Assembly: GCF_040183065.1 (NCBI RefSeq) | Contig: NC_091132.1 | Coordinates: 157,020,102-157,084,101 of the forward strand | Reading direction: 5' to 3' | DNA length: 64,000 nucleotides | Origin: Periplaneta americana | Lineage: Eukaryota > Arthropoda > Insecta > Blattodea > Blattidae | In this document: positions 1-11,107 of the stretch, one piece after another | How the letters are laid out: every line of letters starts with the position of its first letter | Numbering within the stretch: position 1 is the stretch's first letter | Notes under the pieces: model-generated | What the model saw: the letters and a program-made list of their open reading frames with translations, nothing else | Told to the model about the DNA's origin: nothing | The model's database searches: none | Program-made: the position numbers and the translations under genes

Positions 1-581
1 AAAAAAAACATGGGAGATGGTGATACATTTTTATACATTCTGCCACTGAAGTAAAAGTAGGACAGGGCGTTCGAGAGGCGGTGCAATATACCTTGTGACG
101 TGGGAAATATACAGCCTTGAATAGAAAATTCTACGATATTGATTGAGTCATTTATAATGTTGTTATAATTATATTTTCCATAAATATTAAAACATTCTTT
201 CAATACTTTTTAAACTGCAATTAGTGATCATTTTCACTCATTGAGTTGTATGTATCGAATTTCAAATGAAAAAGTAATGTGTGATCGGATTCACCCCACC
301 TATTGAGGTGACACCAATCAACAGGATACATTAAACAATACGAACTGGAAAACAGTGGAAGATATACTACATTCGTTAGAAATTATTATGCAAAAAGATT
401 ATTATAAAATTAAATCGACGTCACACTAGGATGTAACCTTACATTGTTAACACTTAGATAACTCAAAATATTGATCGGATTCACCCCATGTTGTAGTACT
501 GGTTATATGGAATCAGAGTACAACCAGTATAACTTGAAATCTTGTTAAAACTTACAAATAGGTATAATATTCACCCACCAC
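1..581. other. AT-rich sequence without recognised gene
   Basis: No convincing coding sequence on either strand. A 17-bp direct repeat (TGATCGGATTCACCCCA) occurs at 282-298 and 472-488. The right part (about 560-581) abuts the SINE TSD and may belong to the LINE fragment that resumes at 865. Confidence 0.5.
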
Positions 582-593
582 AACATTCACACG

Positions 594-864
594 TCCACAC
601 CTGTGGAGTAACGGTCAGCGCGTCTGGCCGCGAAACCAGGTGGCCCGGGTTCGAATCCCGGTCGGGGCAAGTTATCTGGTTGAGGTTTTTTCCGGGGTTT
701 TCCCTCAACCCAATACGAGCAAATGCTGGGTAACTTTCGGTGCTGGACCCCGGACTCATTTCACCGGCATGAACATCTTCATCTCATTCAGTCGCTAAAT
801 AACCGAGATGTTGATACAGCGTCGTAAAATAACCCAATAAAATAAAAAATAAGTAAATAAAATA
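594..864 (+). mobile_element. tRNA-derived SINE (family 1) with 12-bp TSD
   Basis: A tRNA-like head contains a B-box-like GGTTCGAATCCCGG (648-661), followed by the body GGTTGAGGTTTTTTCCGGGG and a tail ending GCGTCGTAAAATAACC plus A-rich sequence. A perfect target-site duplication AACATTCACACG lies at 582-593 and 865-876, so the insertion is full length. Other family-1 copies are at 3049, 3991, 33128 (minus), 42707 and 47253. Confidence 0.92.
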
Positions 865-1128
865 AACATTCACACGATCATAACATTCCTCAACATTATC
901 CTTTCCCTCCCACAGAACATCCTCATATTCATTTTCTTTCACTGTAGCTGTTACTCGACTTTGGAATTCCCTAGCGAGTAATGTCAGAGACTATCAGACG
1001 TCAAAGCAATTTAAGAATAGACTAAGGAAATATTTTCCAAACAATTCTCGTTAGCAAATATAGCTGTTACTATTTTCTCAATCTTTAATGATTATATACA
1101 GTATATCATAGAATAAATATTAAAATTA

Positions 1129-1181
<53 letters not shown>

Positions 1182-1392
1182 TCTATTTCTCACTAACATT
1201 ACTTATCTAACTTTCATTATTTACTTTTACTTTCATTATTCACTTTCATGCTCTTTTACGGTCTAAATATTAAAGTAATAACTACTGTATACTGGTAACT
1301 ATGTAAGCCAGTGGTATTCAGTTAGAATTAGAGCCTCAGTGGGCGGAAAAGGCTGGCCTTAGCTCAGTCCAGATTAAATAAATAAGTTATTA
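865..1392 (+). mobile_element. 3' end of a non-LTR retrotransposon (LINE), Jockey/CR1-like
   Basis: A plus-strand frame of about 50 residues ending at TAG 1052-1054 reads FTVAVTRLWNSLASNV, then RDYQTSKQFKNRLRKYF. This is the typical C-terminal tail of insect LINE reverse-transcriptase ORFs. The 3' untranslated part includes an (ATT)n run at 1128-1180 and ends near TAAATAAATAAG. The SINE at 594 inserted at or near its 5' limit. The clade is uncertain because only the tail is present. Confidence 0.7.
1128..1180. repeat. (ATT)n microsatellite
   Basis: About 17 ATT units within the LINE 3' region. Confidence 0.97.
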
Positions 1393-1430
1393 TTACTTAT
1401 TTTATCATGTTCTCCGAGAATTTCATTGAA

Positions 1431-1672
1431 GCCAATCGCGTGGCTCAGTTGGCCTAGCGATCCGCAATTGCGCTCGGGCGCGGGTTCGATTCACGCTTGG
1501 GTTGATTCCCTGGTTGGGTTTTTACAAGGTTTTCCTGAACCATAATGTGAACGTTACGTAATCTGTGTCGAATCCTCGCCTCATGTCGCCAAATACCATC
1601 TCTCTATCACCAATCCCATAGACGCTAAATAATCTAGTAGTTGTTGTACCGTCATCAAATAATCAAGTAAAA
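1431..1672 (+). mobile_element. tRNA-derived SINE (family 4)
   Basis: Starts GCCAATCGCGTGGCTCAGTT, an A-box-like segment, then a B-box-like GGGTTCGATTCACGC (1482-1496). The body reads TCCCTGGTTGGGTTTTTAC and the tail is A-rich (AATAATCAAGTAAAAA). Its body differs from family 1 and this is the only copy I see. Confidence 0.75.
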
Positions 1673-2004
1673 ACACTTAATTTATTAAAACTCCAATTGA
1701 AAAGTGTTTTTGCAAAAATAATACACATTTTCATATGAATCCTGACCCTATTCCTCGTAGTGTAAAGCACGTGCTGTGGTTGTGATCAGGCTGAGGCATA
1801 TCAACAAATATAGACCAGCTGTTAACAATAGAAGTCGTCTTCCAGCACCCTGTAATAAATTGTTCACTTAAGACAGTGGTCATGAGCACTCGCTGAAATG
1901 TGCAACGGGTATACGGTGCACTGTGTTTTCATGGGTAAGAGATGATATCCCCAGTGTGTTCTGTGCTAACAACCCCTGATTTAAGATATATCTTTGTGCT
2001 GCAG

Positions 2005-2142
2005 GAACGGAATCTTGTGGATCAGCATGTGACTGGTATAAAGGAGGAATATCAGGACCAGAGCCATGATCTCACATCTGAGATAAAACTTGAGGAAGAT
2101 CCAGTGCCAATTTCGTTTCCTGTGGTGAAACGTGAACCTGAG
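2005..2142 (+). CDS. C2H2 zinc-finger gene A, internal exon (acidic linker)
   Basis: The acceptor CTGCAG ends at 2004 and the donor GTGAGT starts at 2143. The exon is 138 nt, phase 0 at both ends, and encodes 46 residues beginning ERNLVDQHVTGIKEE and ending FPVVKREPE. It aligns residue for residue with both second exons of gene B (24721 and 31330). The peptide is acidic with two short KxE-type motifs and no recognised fold, and would form the N-terminal non-finger region. The exon carrying the start codon must lie left of the window. An ATG at 1942 is open into this exon but reads through the acceptor, so I do not use it. Confidence 0.85.
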
Positions 2143-3048
2143 GTGAGTGTAGCACAAGGAATGTAATGTGTGTTCCTCTTCCAGTGTTTATCTTGCATTT
2201 TGATTGTAACGGGCACTACCTCTTTACAACAGTACTTGTAGTGCTTTTACTCTATGATAGATACAAAGAACTTACCAGTATGGTTTATTACAAGTTATGC
2301 CATGTTGCAGAGAACTAGTGTTGGAATTTTATCACTGTTTTTGTCTTAAATACGAAACGGAAATTGCTTGTTAGCCTTACTCTTAATTGTTTCCAAGCAA
2401 CATATTCACACAGTGGGTTTGAGAAAATATTCTTAACCGCAACACTTCTTTTTTCTTCTCTGTGTCTTTGTCTAAAATTCTTAATATTTCTCAGCGTTTC
2501 CAAGTAATTGATTTTTCTTTAGATTTATCTACAAACATTGCCTCCTTGCTTAATCTATTTATCACCTCTTGTTTTTAAATATTTACGTACTTGCAATATA
2601 TCCTTTCTAGAACATAATCTTACCCATAGAAGAAAAATATTTTTTTTAACTTTACAATAAAATATGTAGCTGATTTTGAGTAGATTCCAGAATAGGTTCT
2701 AAATTCTGCAATATGTTATGATACATACATGCAGGTAGTTTGCATGGAACTATTTACTCTTATTCTGTCAGTGAATTGCATTTAGTTTTTATACAGGTAG
2801 AAGACAAACGTAAAATTAGAAACATCAGTTTACCAATTTTAAAATGGCTAGAAACAAACATAATAAATTTGAATTTTCTTGTACTTCTTATGAGTACCGG
2901 TATATAACAATTTATCAAGTTCAGTGAATGGTTGAACAAATTTTCTGAACCAGACCAGTATGTTTCTAGTAATGTAAAAATTTGAAGCCATACAATGACA
3001 TAGTTTAGCCAAGGTTACAAAAGGGAAATTTTATGAATTTTTGTCCAA

Positions 3049-3290
3049 AGATGTGGTGTTATAATTACGATGTCTGACCGTAAAATTGGTGCACTGTTGT
3101 CCATATACTGGTGGGGACGAGTTACCTGTTTGAAGTTTTTTCTGGGGTTATTTCTTACTCCATTCAGAGCAAATGCTGGGTAACTTTTGGCGCTGGACAC
3201 TGAAATCATCGTACTATCGTTATCACCTTCACTTCACTAAGACATTAGATAGCTATTGTAGTTGGTGAAGTGTCGTAAGATAAACAATTT
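3049..3290 (+). mobile_element. Decayed SINE family 1, shared with copy B
   Basis: The body (GGTTGAAG/TTTTTTCTGGGG-type sequence, CAAATGCTGGGTAACTTT, GCTGGACAC) is recognisable, but the tRNA-like head is badly degraded. The same decayed copy is at 42707-42945, so it inserted before the segmental duplication. Confidence 0.7.
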
Positions 3291-3990
3291 ACCAAATCCA
3301 CCAAATTCGTCAATTGAAATTGAATTATTCGGCCATAAATAATTGCTGCTATTATACAGGAGTTAAATAGTTATTCTAGAGCAATCATTTTCCTCCAGTT
3401 TGCCACGGCACACTCAAAAGATCCGCTGGTGTGTGGAAGAATACTGACTGCATTTCAACTCGACCTTCGGTAAACACAGTGTAGGTGTGCGAGCAGCAGA
3501 GAAGAGAATAACTGACGCACATTTGCGGTAGCCAGATCAGTACAATTAGAATATCGTGCCAATCTTTGAAAATATCGTATTTTACTTGGCTTTATGAAAG
3601 AAAATGTTTCGTGCAATAAATGCCTTAGAAACACATTTAATGATATTGTATGTTTTCAAATTTCCTAAATAACAAGTTAATTATCGCACTAATGTTGCAG
3701 TGTAATAATTTTCTGTCATTAAATTTTGCGTTTCTATTATAAACATTAAATAAATGTACAAAAATTGTGTTATTTCTATTTGTGAATAATATATATTTTG
3801 TTTCTCTTCTCAACGTCTTTCGCACCATGTGCCTTTTCACCATTCATCATATTATCATTCCCCGGCATGTTGACTCACAAATAATTCATAACTCACAAAT
3901 AATTCATAGGAAATTAAAAATATATTTAATATATTAATGCACATACATATACTTCATTTATTTGTATTTTGTAATATATTAGTTTGTTCA

Positions 3991-4238
3991 CACTTGTGCA
4001 CTAACAGTTAGCGCATCTGGCTGCGAGGCCAGTTGGCCTGTGTTCGATTCCCGGCCGGGGCAAGTTACCTGGTTGAGGTTTTTCCGGGTTTTTCCCTCAA
4101 CCCAATATGATCAAATGCTGGATAACTTTCGGGTGATGGACTCAGGACTCATTTCACCGCTATTATCACCTTCATCTCATTCAGACGACAGATAACCTAA
4201 GATGTTGATAAAGCGTCGTAAAATAACCTACTTAAAGA
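3991..4238 (+). mobile_element. SINE family 1, insertion specific to copy A
   Basis: Complete head with B-box-like GTTCGATTCCCGG, body and tail GCGTCGTAAAATAACC. Copy B (44727-44765) passes directly from CACACTT to the CCCTCCTGCTTGG flank without it, so the insertion postdates the duplication. No clean TSD could be read. Confidence 0.85.
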
Positions 4239-4533
4239 AAAGTGTACTCATATCGAAATTCCCCTCCTGCTTGGTAACAACGGTGTGTGCCACAACATTT
4301 TAAATTACTGGTACATTTTCATTGTGCCACATGTTGAAAAAAGTTAAAAAAAAGCTGTTCAACAAGAAAAAGATGTGTCCCATTAATTATATGCCCCAAG
4401 AATTGTCTTTTATTAGCTAAGATTCTACTAGGCCTAATAAGACTTAAACGCAGTTGTATGACAGCTAAAATCGATGCGCTTTTATTCATGTAAATTGAGC
4501 TACCTTTTTGTTTTATTTGCTCTGTATTTGTAG

Positions 4534-4607
4534 GAAGGGCAGAGTGACTTCAATGAGGAGCCAAGGGTGGAAGTGACGACAGAGGACAAGGAGTTTTACG
4601 CTGAAAG
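4534..4607 (+). CDS. C2H2 zinc-finger gene A, short acidic exon
   Basis: The acceptor TTTGTAG ends at 4533 and the donor GTGAGT starts at 4608. The exon is 74 nt: 24 codons (EGQSDFNEEPRVEVTTEDKE, then FYAE) plus two bases that complete an Arg codon with the first base of the finger exon. It starts in phase 0, matching the preceding 138-nt exon. The homologous exon of gene B (46085-46167) is nine bases longer in frame. The peptide is strongly acidic and without a known domain. Flanking intron sequence is also homologous to copy B. Confidence 0.85.
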
Positions 4608-5030
4608 GTGAGTGTTGTGTACTATCTTCACGTAGGGAGTTATTGTGTTTGAAGTGACCGTTTTCTTGACTATTCAGAAGTAGCTTCAGCAGAACTGTGT
4701 GCCTGAATCATCCTGCACTAATCAATTATCATATTCACACTCCACATCTATTGATAACTGTTTTCCATAAGTACTGTTCAAATTTTTCTTCATGTTCTTC
4801 AATAAAAGTACCTAGATTCTCAAGAATATAATCTTGATGGACATGCTTACACTTACATTGCATCCTAGGTTCGTGAAATCTTTAACATAATTTCAACAGT
4901 TTCTTTATAATTGAAGTTTTTGTAATTCCCTAGGAAATAATGAACTCCATTTTGAGTCCCTTCCAAGAGTTTTTCTACGAACCGCTCACCTGGTTTAGGA
5001 AGTCATTGCGTAACATTAATTTCCTTCTTT

Positions 5031-5175
5031 TAATGTTATGGTTTATTTAACGACACTCGCAACTGCAGAGGTTATATCAGCATCGCCGGATGTGCTGGAA
5101 TTTTGTCCCGCAGGAGTTCTTTTACATGCCAGTAAATCTACTGACATGAGCCTGTCGCATTTAAGCACACTTAAA
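5031..5175 (-). mobile_element. SINE family 2 fragment
   Basis: Matches the 13360 and 61949 copies through TTTAACGAC, ATATCAGCATCGCCGG, GGAGTTCTTTTACATGCCAG and TCGCATTTAAGCACA. It stops before the tRNA-like head, so it is truncated. Confidence 0.75.
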
Positions 5176-6399
5176 TACCATTCCTTATTTTATTTATTTA
5201 TTAATTTATTTGTTTGTTCGTTCGTCTGTCCGTCCGTCCGTTAGTTCATGCATTCTAATGCAGTTAAGGACATCAATCTTTCACATCATTGGAATTACAA
5301 CTACAATAATATATACAATGGTTCTAAACAATGTTCCACCAGGTTCTGATTTGTTTCTGTTTGGCCACTGTTTCCCCTTTCACTGCATAGACCTATATCT
5401 ACTGTCCCCCCCCACACACACACACGCACGCACGCACGCGCGAAACTTGATAGTGAAGTTATTACTAGCGTTTATCTCTCTTATTCTTCAATATTTCTCA
5501 CAGATAGAGTATACAGCAGTGCTGTCACGAAATCATCATGGAAACTTGTGATTATTATGTTACGGGATAGCCTCGTGCTTCTCTGTAAAAGACTGCATAT
5601 AACTGTACGCCTACTCAACTCTCAGGCACCGATGTAGAAAGTGTTACTGTAAGTATGATATTGTAGTTGTAGTGAAATCACAGTCATATAAATGAGACAA
5701 TTTATATGATTAGTACCTGAGATGCGTCATGCACAATAATAGTCAGCAGTAAAAAAGCGTATAAGAAATTTAGAAAAATTCTACAAGAGACAAACAAGAA
5801 AAACATAAACATTATTTAAAATTGGAAATATTTATGGTATATAATATAATGATTTTATGGCTGTTTCCTTATAAATTAACAGTACTTCTCGTTTAATAAT
5901 ACGGTATTTTCTTCTAGGCGAAAATAGTGTGTATTGTACTGCAATTATATTTTCATGAAACATTGGAAAAAATAACCATACACTGGGACGTAAATATATG
6001 CACAAACTGAACGACAAAGTAAGATAGTTATATCCTAAGCTTTTATTTAATTAATTATTCGTTGCAATTCGTTGCACATTAGCTTGCGTATATCGACAAG
6101 CTTCTCTCTTTGAATTGGCACGATTTTGTCTGAATATGCCAATCAAGAACGTAAATATGGTATTCTTCTTTGTACTTAGAAGAAAACATTCTCATGGAGG
6201 CAGATAAAAAAATTAATCTTTTTTCTTCCATTATTTTAATAATGAGAAAATTTTGGCCACACAAGCGCAATTACAAAGGCTGTAAAAAAGTAAGTCTCCG
6301 TGGGGCTGTTTACAATTTCTAGGAAAGTGTTATTGGAACAGATATAGCAATTGTTCTGTAATTTTTCATTCTATTCACCACATTGAGATATTGTCATTT

Positions 6400-6530
6400 A
6401 GTGCGATCAATTCTTGTATCCTTGTGTCGTAGATGTCTGCCGTCTGGAATTGGAACCAATGTGTCTGCAGATGTCTTTGATATGAGTTGTTTCTGCGAGC
6501 TTTCAGGATTTCACAGGCTTCCAAATATCA
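6400..6530 (-). pseudogene. Possible mariner transposase C-terminal fossil
   Basis: On the minus strand the sequence, clearer in copy B (55505-55620), reads HWFRFQMADIYDTRIQKLIP. This resembles the C-terminal end of some mariner-type transposases. It is present in both paralogous introns, hence older than the duplication. Only about 40 residues support the call. Confidence 0.35.
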
Positions 6531-6692
6531 TACCTACATATGTGGGATCTGCATGGAATGATAGCCCTTTATCGACAGTCCATGAAACTCGCATAAACTC
6601 ATTTCGCCACATGTGCTGTTTCTAAAATCCCTGATTCAACTGTATCTATATTTGTTCGACTATTTTATAGACTCATAGTATATTTCCTTCAG

Positions 6693-7764
6693 GATTGCAG
6701 CTACCAGCGAGAGGGCTGTATCATCAGAATTCGACTGTTTTGCACTTGAAGAGAACCGGACAGTGTGTGACATTCCGAAGAATTCAGGTCCTTCAGAAAA
6801 ACCTTCGCGGACTCGTGAATTCGAGAAGAAATTCCTAATTGAATTGTCAAAAATACCTATCCCGAATGCTGCAAAATGGAGCATACATACAGCCAAAGAC
6901 GTAGGCAAGAAACCTTTTAAGTGCAATGTTTGTAATAAATTTTTTTCAAGTTTATCGTACCTAAAAACTCATGGACGCCGGCATTTGGGCGAGAAACCTT
7001 TCGAGTGCGATGTTTGTGGCAAGAGCTTGTCGCAATCTAGTAACCTAAAAGTGCATAAACTCATGCATGCAGGCAAGAAACCTTTCAATTGTCATGTTTG
7101 TGGTAAATGCTTCTCCCAATCGATAAACCTAAAATATCATGAACGCATTCACACTGGCGAGAAACCTTTCAAATGTAATGTTTGCTGTAAATATTTCTCG
7201 ACGCAGAGTAATCTAAAAAGTCATCAACTTGTACATACGGGGGAGAAACCTTTCAAATGTGATGTTTGTGGTAAGTATTTCAGCCAATCGACAAACCTAA
7301 GATGTCATCAACGGCGGCACACTGGCGAAAAACCTTTCAAATGTGATATTTGTGGCAATAGCTTTTCGCAATCTAGTAGCCTGAAGATTCATAAACTATT
7401 GCATACAGGAGAGAAAGCGTTCAAATGTAATGTTTGTTGTACAAATTTCTCGACACTGAGTAACCTAAAATGTCATCAACGTATACATACTGGGGACAAA
7501 CCTTTCAAGTGTGATGTTTGTGGCAGATGTTTCTCCAGAGCACATCACCTAAGATGTCATGAACTCTGGCACACAGGAGAAAAACGCTTCAAATGCGATC
7601 TCTGCGGTAAGTGCTTTCCGCTGTTTGGAACGTTAAAAAAGCATTTGCGCCAGCACACAGGGGAGAGACCTTTCAAGTGTAGTGTTTGTGCTAAGTGTTT
7701 CTGTACTAGGAGTAGCGTAAGACTCCATGAACTTCGGCACACGGGCGAGGAACCTTTCAAATGA
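6693..7764 (+). CDS. C2H2 zinc-finger gene A, terminal exon with ten fingers
   Basis: The acceptor TCCTTCAG ends at 6692. The first base completes an Arg codon with the preceding exon, and the frame then runs 356 codons to TGA 7762-7764. About 70 residues of acidic/serine-rich linker (IAATSERAVSSEF and onward) precede a run of ten C2H2 fingers of 28 residues each joined by TGEKPFKC-type linkers. The Cys and His ligands appear intact in all ten. Family knowledge: such poly-finger proteins are nuclear sequence-specific DNA binders, usually transcriptional regulators. The stop falls right after the linker following finger 10 (EEPFK), yet finger-like sequence continues downstream, so the array was once longer. 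It has the same length as the gene B exon (1072 nt) but different helix residues in most fingers. The target is unknown. Confidence 0.93.
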
Positions 7765-8260
7765 TGTGTTGGTGGTATTGTTTCTTGCTGTTAAATATCC
7801 TACATAATCATTTATGCCAGCACACAGGGTAGAAACCTTTTAAGTGTAATGTTTATTAATATTTCTCTAATGCACATGGACGAGAAACCATTTGAATTTG
7901 ATTTTTGTGATAATTGTTTTGCGCCGTCACATACTTTAAAGTTGCATTTACGGCAACGCACGGGCGTGAAACATTTCAAATGTGATGTTTCTGGGAAGTT
8001 TTTCTCTCAGAGGAGTAGACTAAGATACTATGCAAAGCTCCACACAGGCGAGAAGCCTTTGAAATGTGATGTTTGTGGCAATAGTTTTTCGCAGTTAGAT
8101 AATTTAAAATCCCATCTACGGATGCACACAGGTGGGTAACCTTTCAAATTCAAGGTTAGTCATGTTTCTTTCAGTCGGGTAACCTAAATATCCATGAATG
8201 TTGGCGTTGACGATAAACATATCAAATGTTCATGTTGAGTTATTTTGTTTTTTATATGGT
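7765..8260 (+). pseudogene. Fossil zinc fingers downstream of gene A stop
   Basis: A frame at 7849-8139 still reads finger pieces: FDFCDNCFAPSHTLKLHLRQ, then KCDVSGKFFSQRSRLRYY (second Cys and first His lost), then a nearly intact CDVCGNSFSQLDNLKSHLRMH ending in TAA. Further finger-like DNA (TTTCAGTCGGGTAACCTAAA) follows in another frame. The ancestral array thus had at least three more fingers. The matching fossil in copy B is 56873-57300. It is unlikely to be translated, because it is separated from the exon by stops and frame changes. Confidence 0.8.
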
Positions 8261-11107
8261 AATAATTTAATTGAATTATATTTGTTTGTGGCAAAATTTT
8301 CTCATACAAAGTTAATAACCTGTAATTATTCAATCAATATATTTTCCTTGAGATATATATAATTTTATAAAAACATTTATTTTCATCCTTTAGATAATTC
8401 ATCATATCTCGCAACTCCCTCTGTTTCCGGCTGGAACCTTGCTGGTACAATTCAACGCTACAGAGAGGTGGCAATATTGTTCAAAATCAGTTTCTTGCTG
8501 ATAACGCCACTCTCATTCTAGTGTTCAAGTTGACTGAACAGTTGTTCAAGTCACCACTACACCTTCGTTATTCTTGTCCACTATGTTTTCGAAATTTGAA
8601 GTTTTATTTGTTGGAAGAGGGTCTTGAGAAGCACTTTTAAAGTTACAGAGCTCAGATGAGTGAAATATTTGCAACGTACATAAGGTTAATGTTTGTATGA
8701 AACAAAAATTACTTTTATTAGATCTACTGGTACCTGTTTGTCGCACTTAAGCCTGCATTTTTCCTTTTGTTCAAAATCTTGGTCACAGCTTAATAAAGAG
8801 GTATTTTTGGCCACCTTCATCAATAAATCCGTTATGTATGGGGTAAAGCCATAAGAACAATAACATATTTTATATAAATCATGATTACACAACTTCAGCA
8901 TTACTAACGATTTGAAAAATTTGTTAAATGTACAAATTTCTGTATTAAATAAAACTATTATGGTATAATGCCTTAATCTCTTGCCATTGTTAATTGAAAT
9001 TTGAACGAAATTTATAATTTGTTCTGTATGCTTTGATTGACACACGAATATTTTTCCCAGCGGAATGCATAGGATCTTTTCATTCTTCCTCTTTTTTGTA
9101 ATGCATTAGAAGCATTATCACTCATGTTGTAATATCATGATGCCAAATAAGTTGTAATGTTCACAAAAATTATGAGACATTCAAGAAAACCTTGCTTAGT
9201 AATAGCACATAGCTCATTATATCTGGAAACAGTGATGTTCCTATCTATGTCTTTGGATACGATTTGTAACTACTTTCAGGTTCCGTTTTTACTAGATCCG
9301 TTTTGTATTTAAGTAACGGTTGTTTCAAAGCACACTTTAAGGCAGAAAAGGAATCAATGTCTTTTGCCAAGTCTTGTCATGTTAGGCAAGTATAACATTT
9401 GCAATATTTTTATCTCATCTTCACGAAAGCCGCCCACTATACTGTATTTATAATTGCATTCTTTTCGACATCAGACAGAAGTCAATACTGTACATTAGTT
9501 ACCTTGTAAAACGGTACTAAATGCTCCTGACAATTTTTTAAGAAATCTCTAAAACTTCCTATCGATATGGTGATTTTTTTATTTTGTAAAGCATTTATTA
9601 GATTCATTTATTCCTCGTACATATTTCAATCTTCTAAAAATCAGTTTCAAATTATTGGGACGTGGAGAATATTCATGTATCCGAAATATTATCTATTGCC
9701 CTTCGTTTACTACCAGTGCTTCTTGAAATTGTCGATTAATAAAATAATGTACATAATTTTTGTATTAGCTTAAGCTTTGTATAACCCTTTCCTTATTATC
9801 AATTAATTTAAGTTTTGAATGAACAAAATATTACACAATTCTATTCTGAAGCTTGTTTTTTTTTTTTTTTTTTTTTTTAAAGAGTTTCATTTCCTTTCCA
9901 AACCATTTTCATTTAACTTATAACATCTAATGAAATTTTAAGGGTACAAACACCTTCATACACTTACCAACTATAATGCTGAGATGAAGATAATTAACAG
10001 ATATTTCTAGATCCCTCCAAGGTAAGTGGAGTTTTCAAACACAAAAAGGCCTTTTTTAAACTGTCAATTCAAGATCGTACCAAATACAAGATATTGCAGA
10101 GCATTGTCAAAGAAAAGCGATGCACTAGACTGAAACTTGTGTTTATCTCAATCACCGATGTGCTTAAATATTTTATTGACTTCACTGCCATAAAGTTAAC
10201 AACTTGCTTATTGTCAAGCTCAGATTTCAGTTTCCACATTGCAGCATGCAACTCAGTTGATGTAAATGACTTTTGTTCTAGCTGTTGAATGATTCTGTGA
10301 AACACTTTAAGTGCATTGTGAAGGAACTATAAAGTGCACAAATGAACTGAAAAATCGCCATCTTCACTCAAAACAGACCACAACATCCTCCTGCACTCTT
10401 CTTCCTCTTGAGATAAGAAGTACGACGTCATATGCGTTCAACCACAGGGTTATTTCCTAAATGTGAATAATCTTAACTAGTATGCTAATGAAAAATATAA
10501 TAACTGTTTTTTACATCTTGAATAACTCATTCCCGGGTATGTGGTCCAGAACACTCACAACAATAATGGCAGCTTTCATGCGCACACTCCATATTTCATA
10601 AGCAATTTCGGATGAGGTGTGAGTTTTGGAACCAGTTTATTTGCCCAATCTTGAGAATTGTAACTTACACTGTGGACGACACCATGGTAAGCCGATACAA
10701 CTTAGGTTACACAAGATTTTTTTCTTTCTTCTCCTTCTTTACACAAAATTTGAACATCATATGAGACTACCAAACATTTGTCACACCACCTGTACTAGGC
10801 CAATTCTTTTTTGAAAGACAGCTTGCACTGCGCGTTTTCCTTCACGTCTTACACCAATCCTTTGTATACCGGTACATAACCTAAATTCGGTAGTAGACGT
10901 GATGCTCATCTGAAACCCTTTTCCCTGCTCTGTTAATCACTCCTCCTGAAAAACACAATATTTCCCTAACTTATTTTTACGAGTTCCTGTCTGGTCAGAA
11001 AACTAAGGTAATGTCGATGTAGCTGGCTTTTACTTGGATATACATAATTAGTTGGTAGCATCCAAGGAAGAGTCGCTGTTTCCCGATGAATATGTTGGAT
11101 GATATAG
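8261..11107. other. Paralogous 3' flank without intact gene
   Basis: Shares order and about 90-95% identity with 58709-61702. Short minus-strand frames recur in both copies (8686-9045; 10069-10305 with 60559-60765) but are broken differently in each, so I take them as decayed coding or non-coding DNA. A T-run lies at 9857-9879. No family was recognised. Confidence 0.55.

Larger units (their letters stand above)
2143..4533 (+). other. Intron of gene A
   Basis: AT-rich and non-coding. It holds a decayed SINE (3049), a SINE insertion (3991), and at 3380-3550 a segment shared with copy B at 43046-43160. A 17-bp tandem duplicate (CTCACAAATAATTCATA) lies near 3872-3907. No other gene was recognised. 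Confidence 0.6.
4608..6692 (+). other. Intron of gene A before the finger exon
   Basis: Paralogous to 46168-47780 plus 55140-55800 in copy B. It contains a SINE family-2 fragment (5031), a low-complexity TTTG/TCCG tract near 5205-5240, a CA-rich tract near 5407-5440 and a possible mariner fossil (6400-6530). No gene was recognised. Confidence 0.6.

Noticed and set aside
594-700. tRNA gene
   Set aside because: The A/B-box-like head belongs to a SINE with body, tail and TSD; no complete cloverleaf can be drawn. The same holds at 1431, 32111, 47253 and the minus-strand copies.
1942-2166. Open frame starting at ATG 1942 as the gene A start
   Set aside because: It reads through the acceptor at 2004 and past the donor at 2142; the paralog shows that the start lies in a separate exon.
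5210-5551. 113-residue open frame
   Set aside because: Built on TTTG/TCCG and CA/CG low-complexity tracts; not conserved in copy B.
7849-8139. Independent 96-residue zinc-finger gene
   Set aside because: The first fingers have lost ligands and the matching region in copy B is broken, so it is a fossil of the array.
9567-9773. Conserved small protein (also 60190-60471)
   Set aside because: Hydrophobic frame from AT-rich DNA; the conservation equals that of the surrounding non-coding flank.
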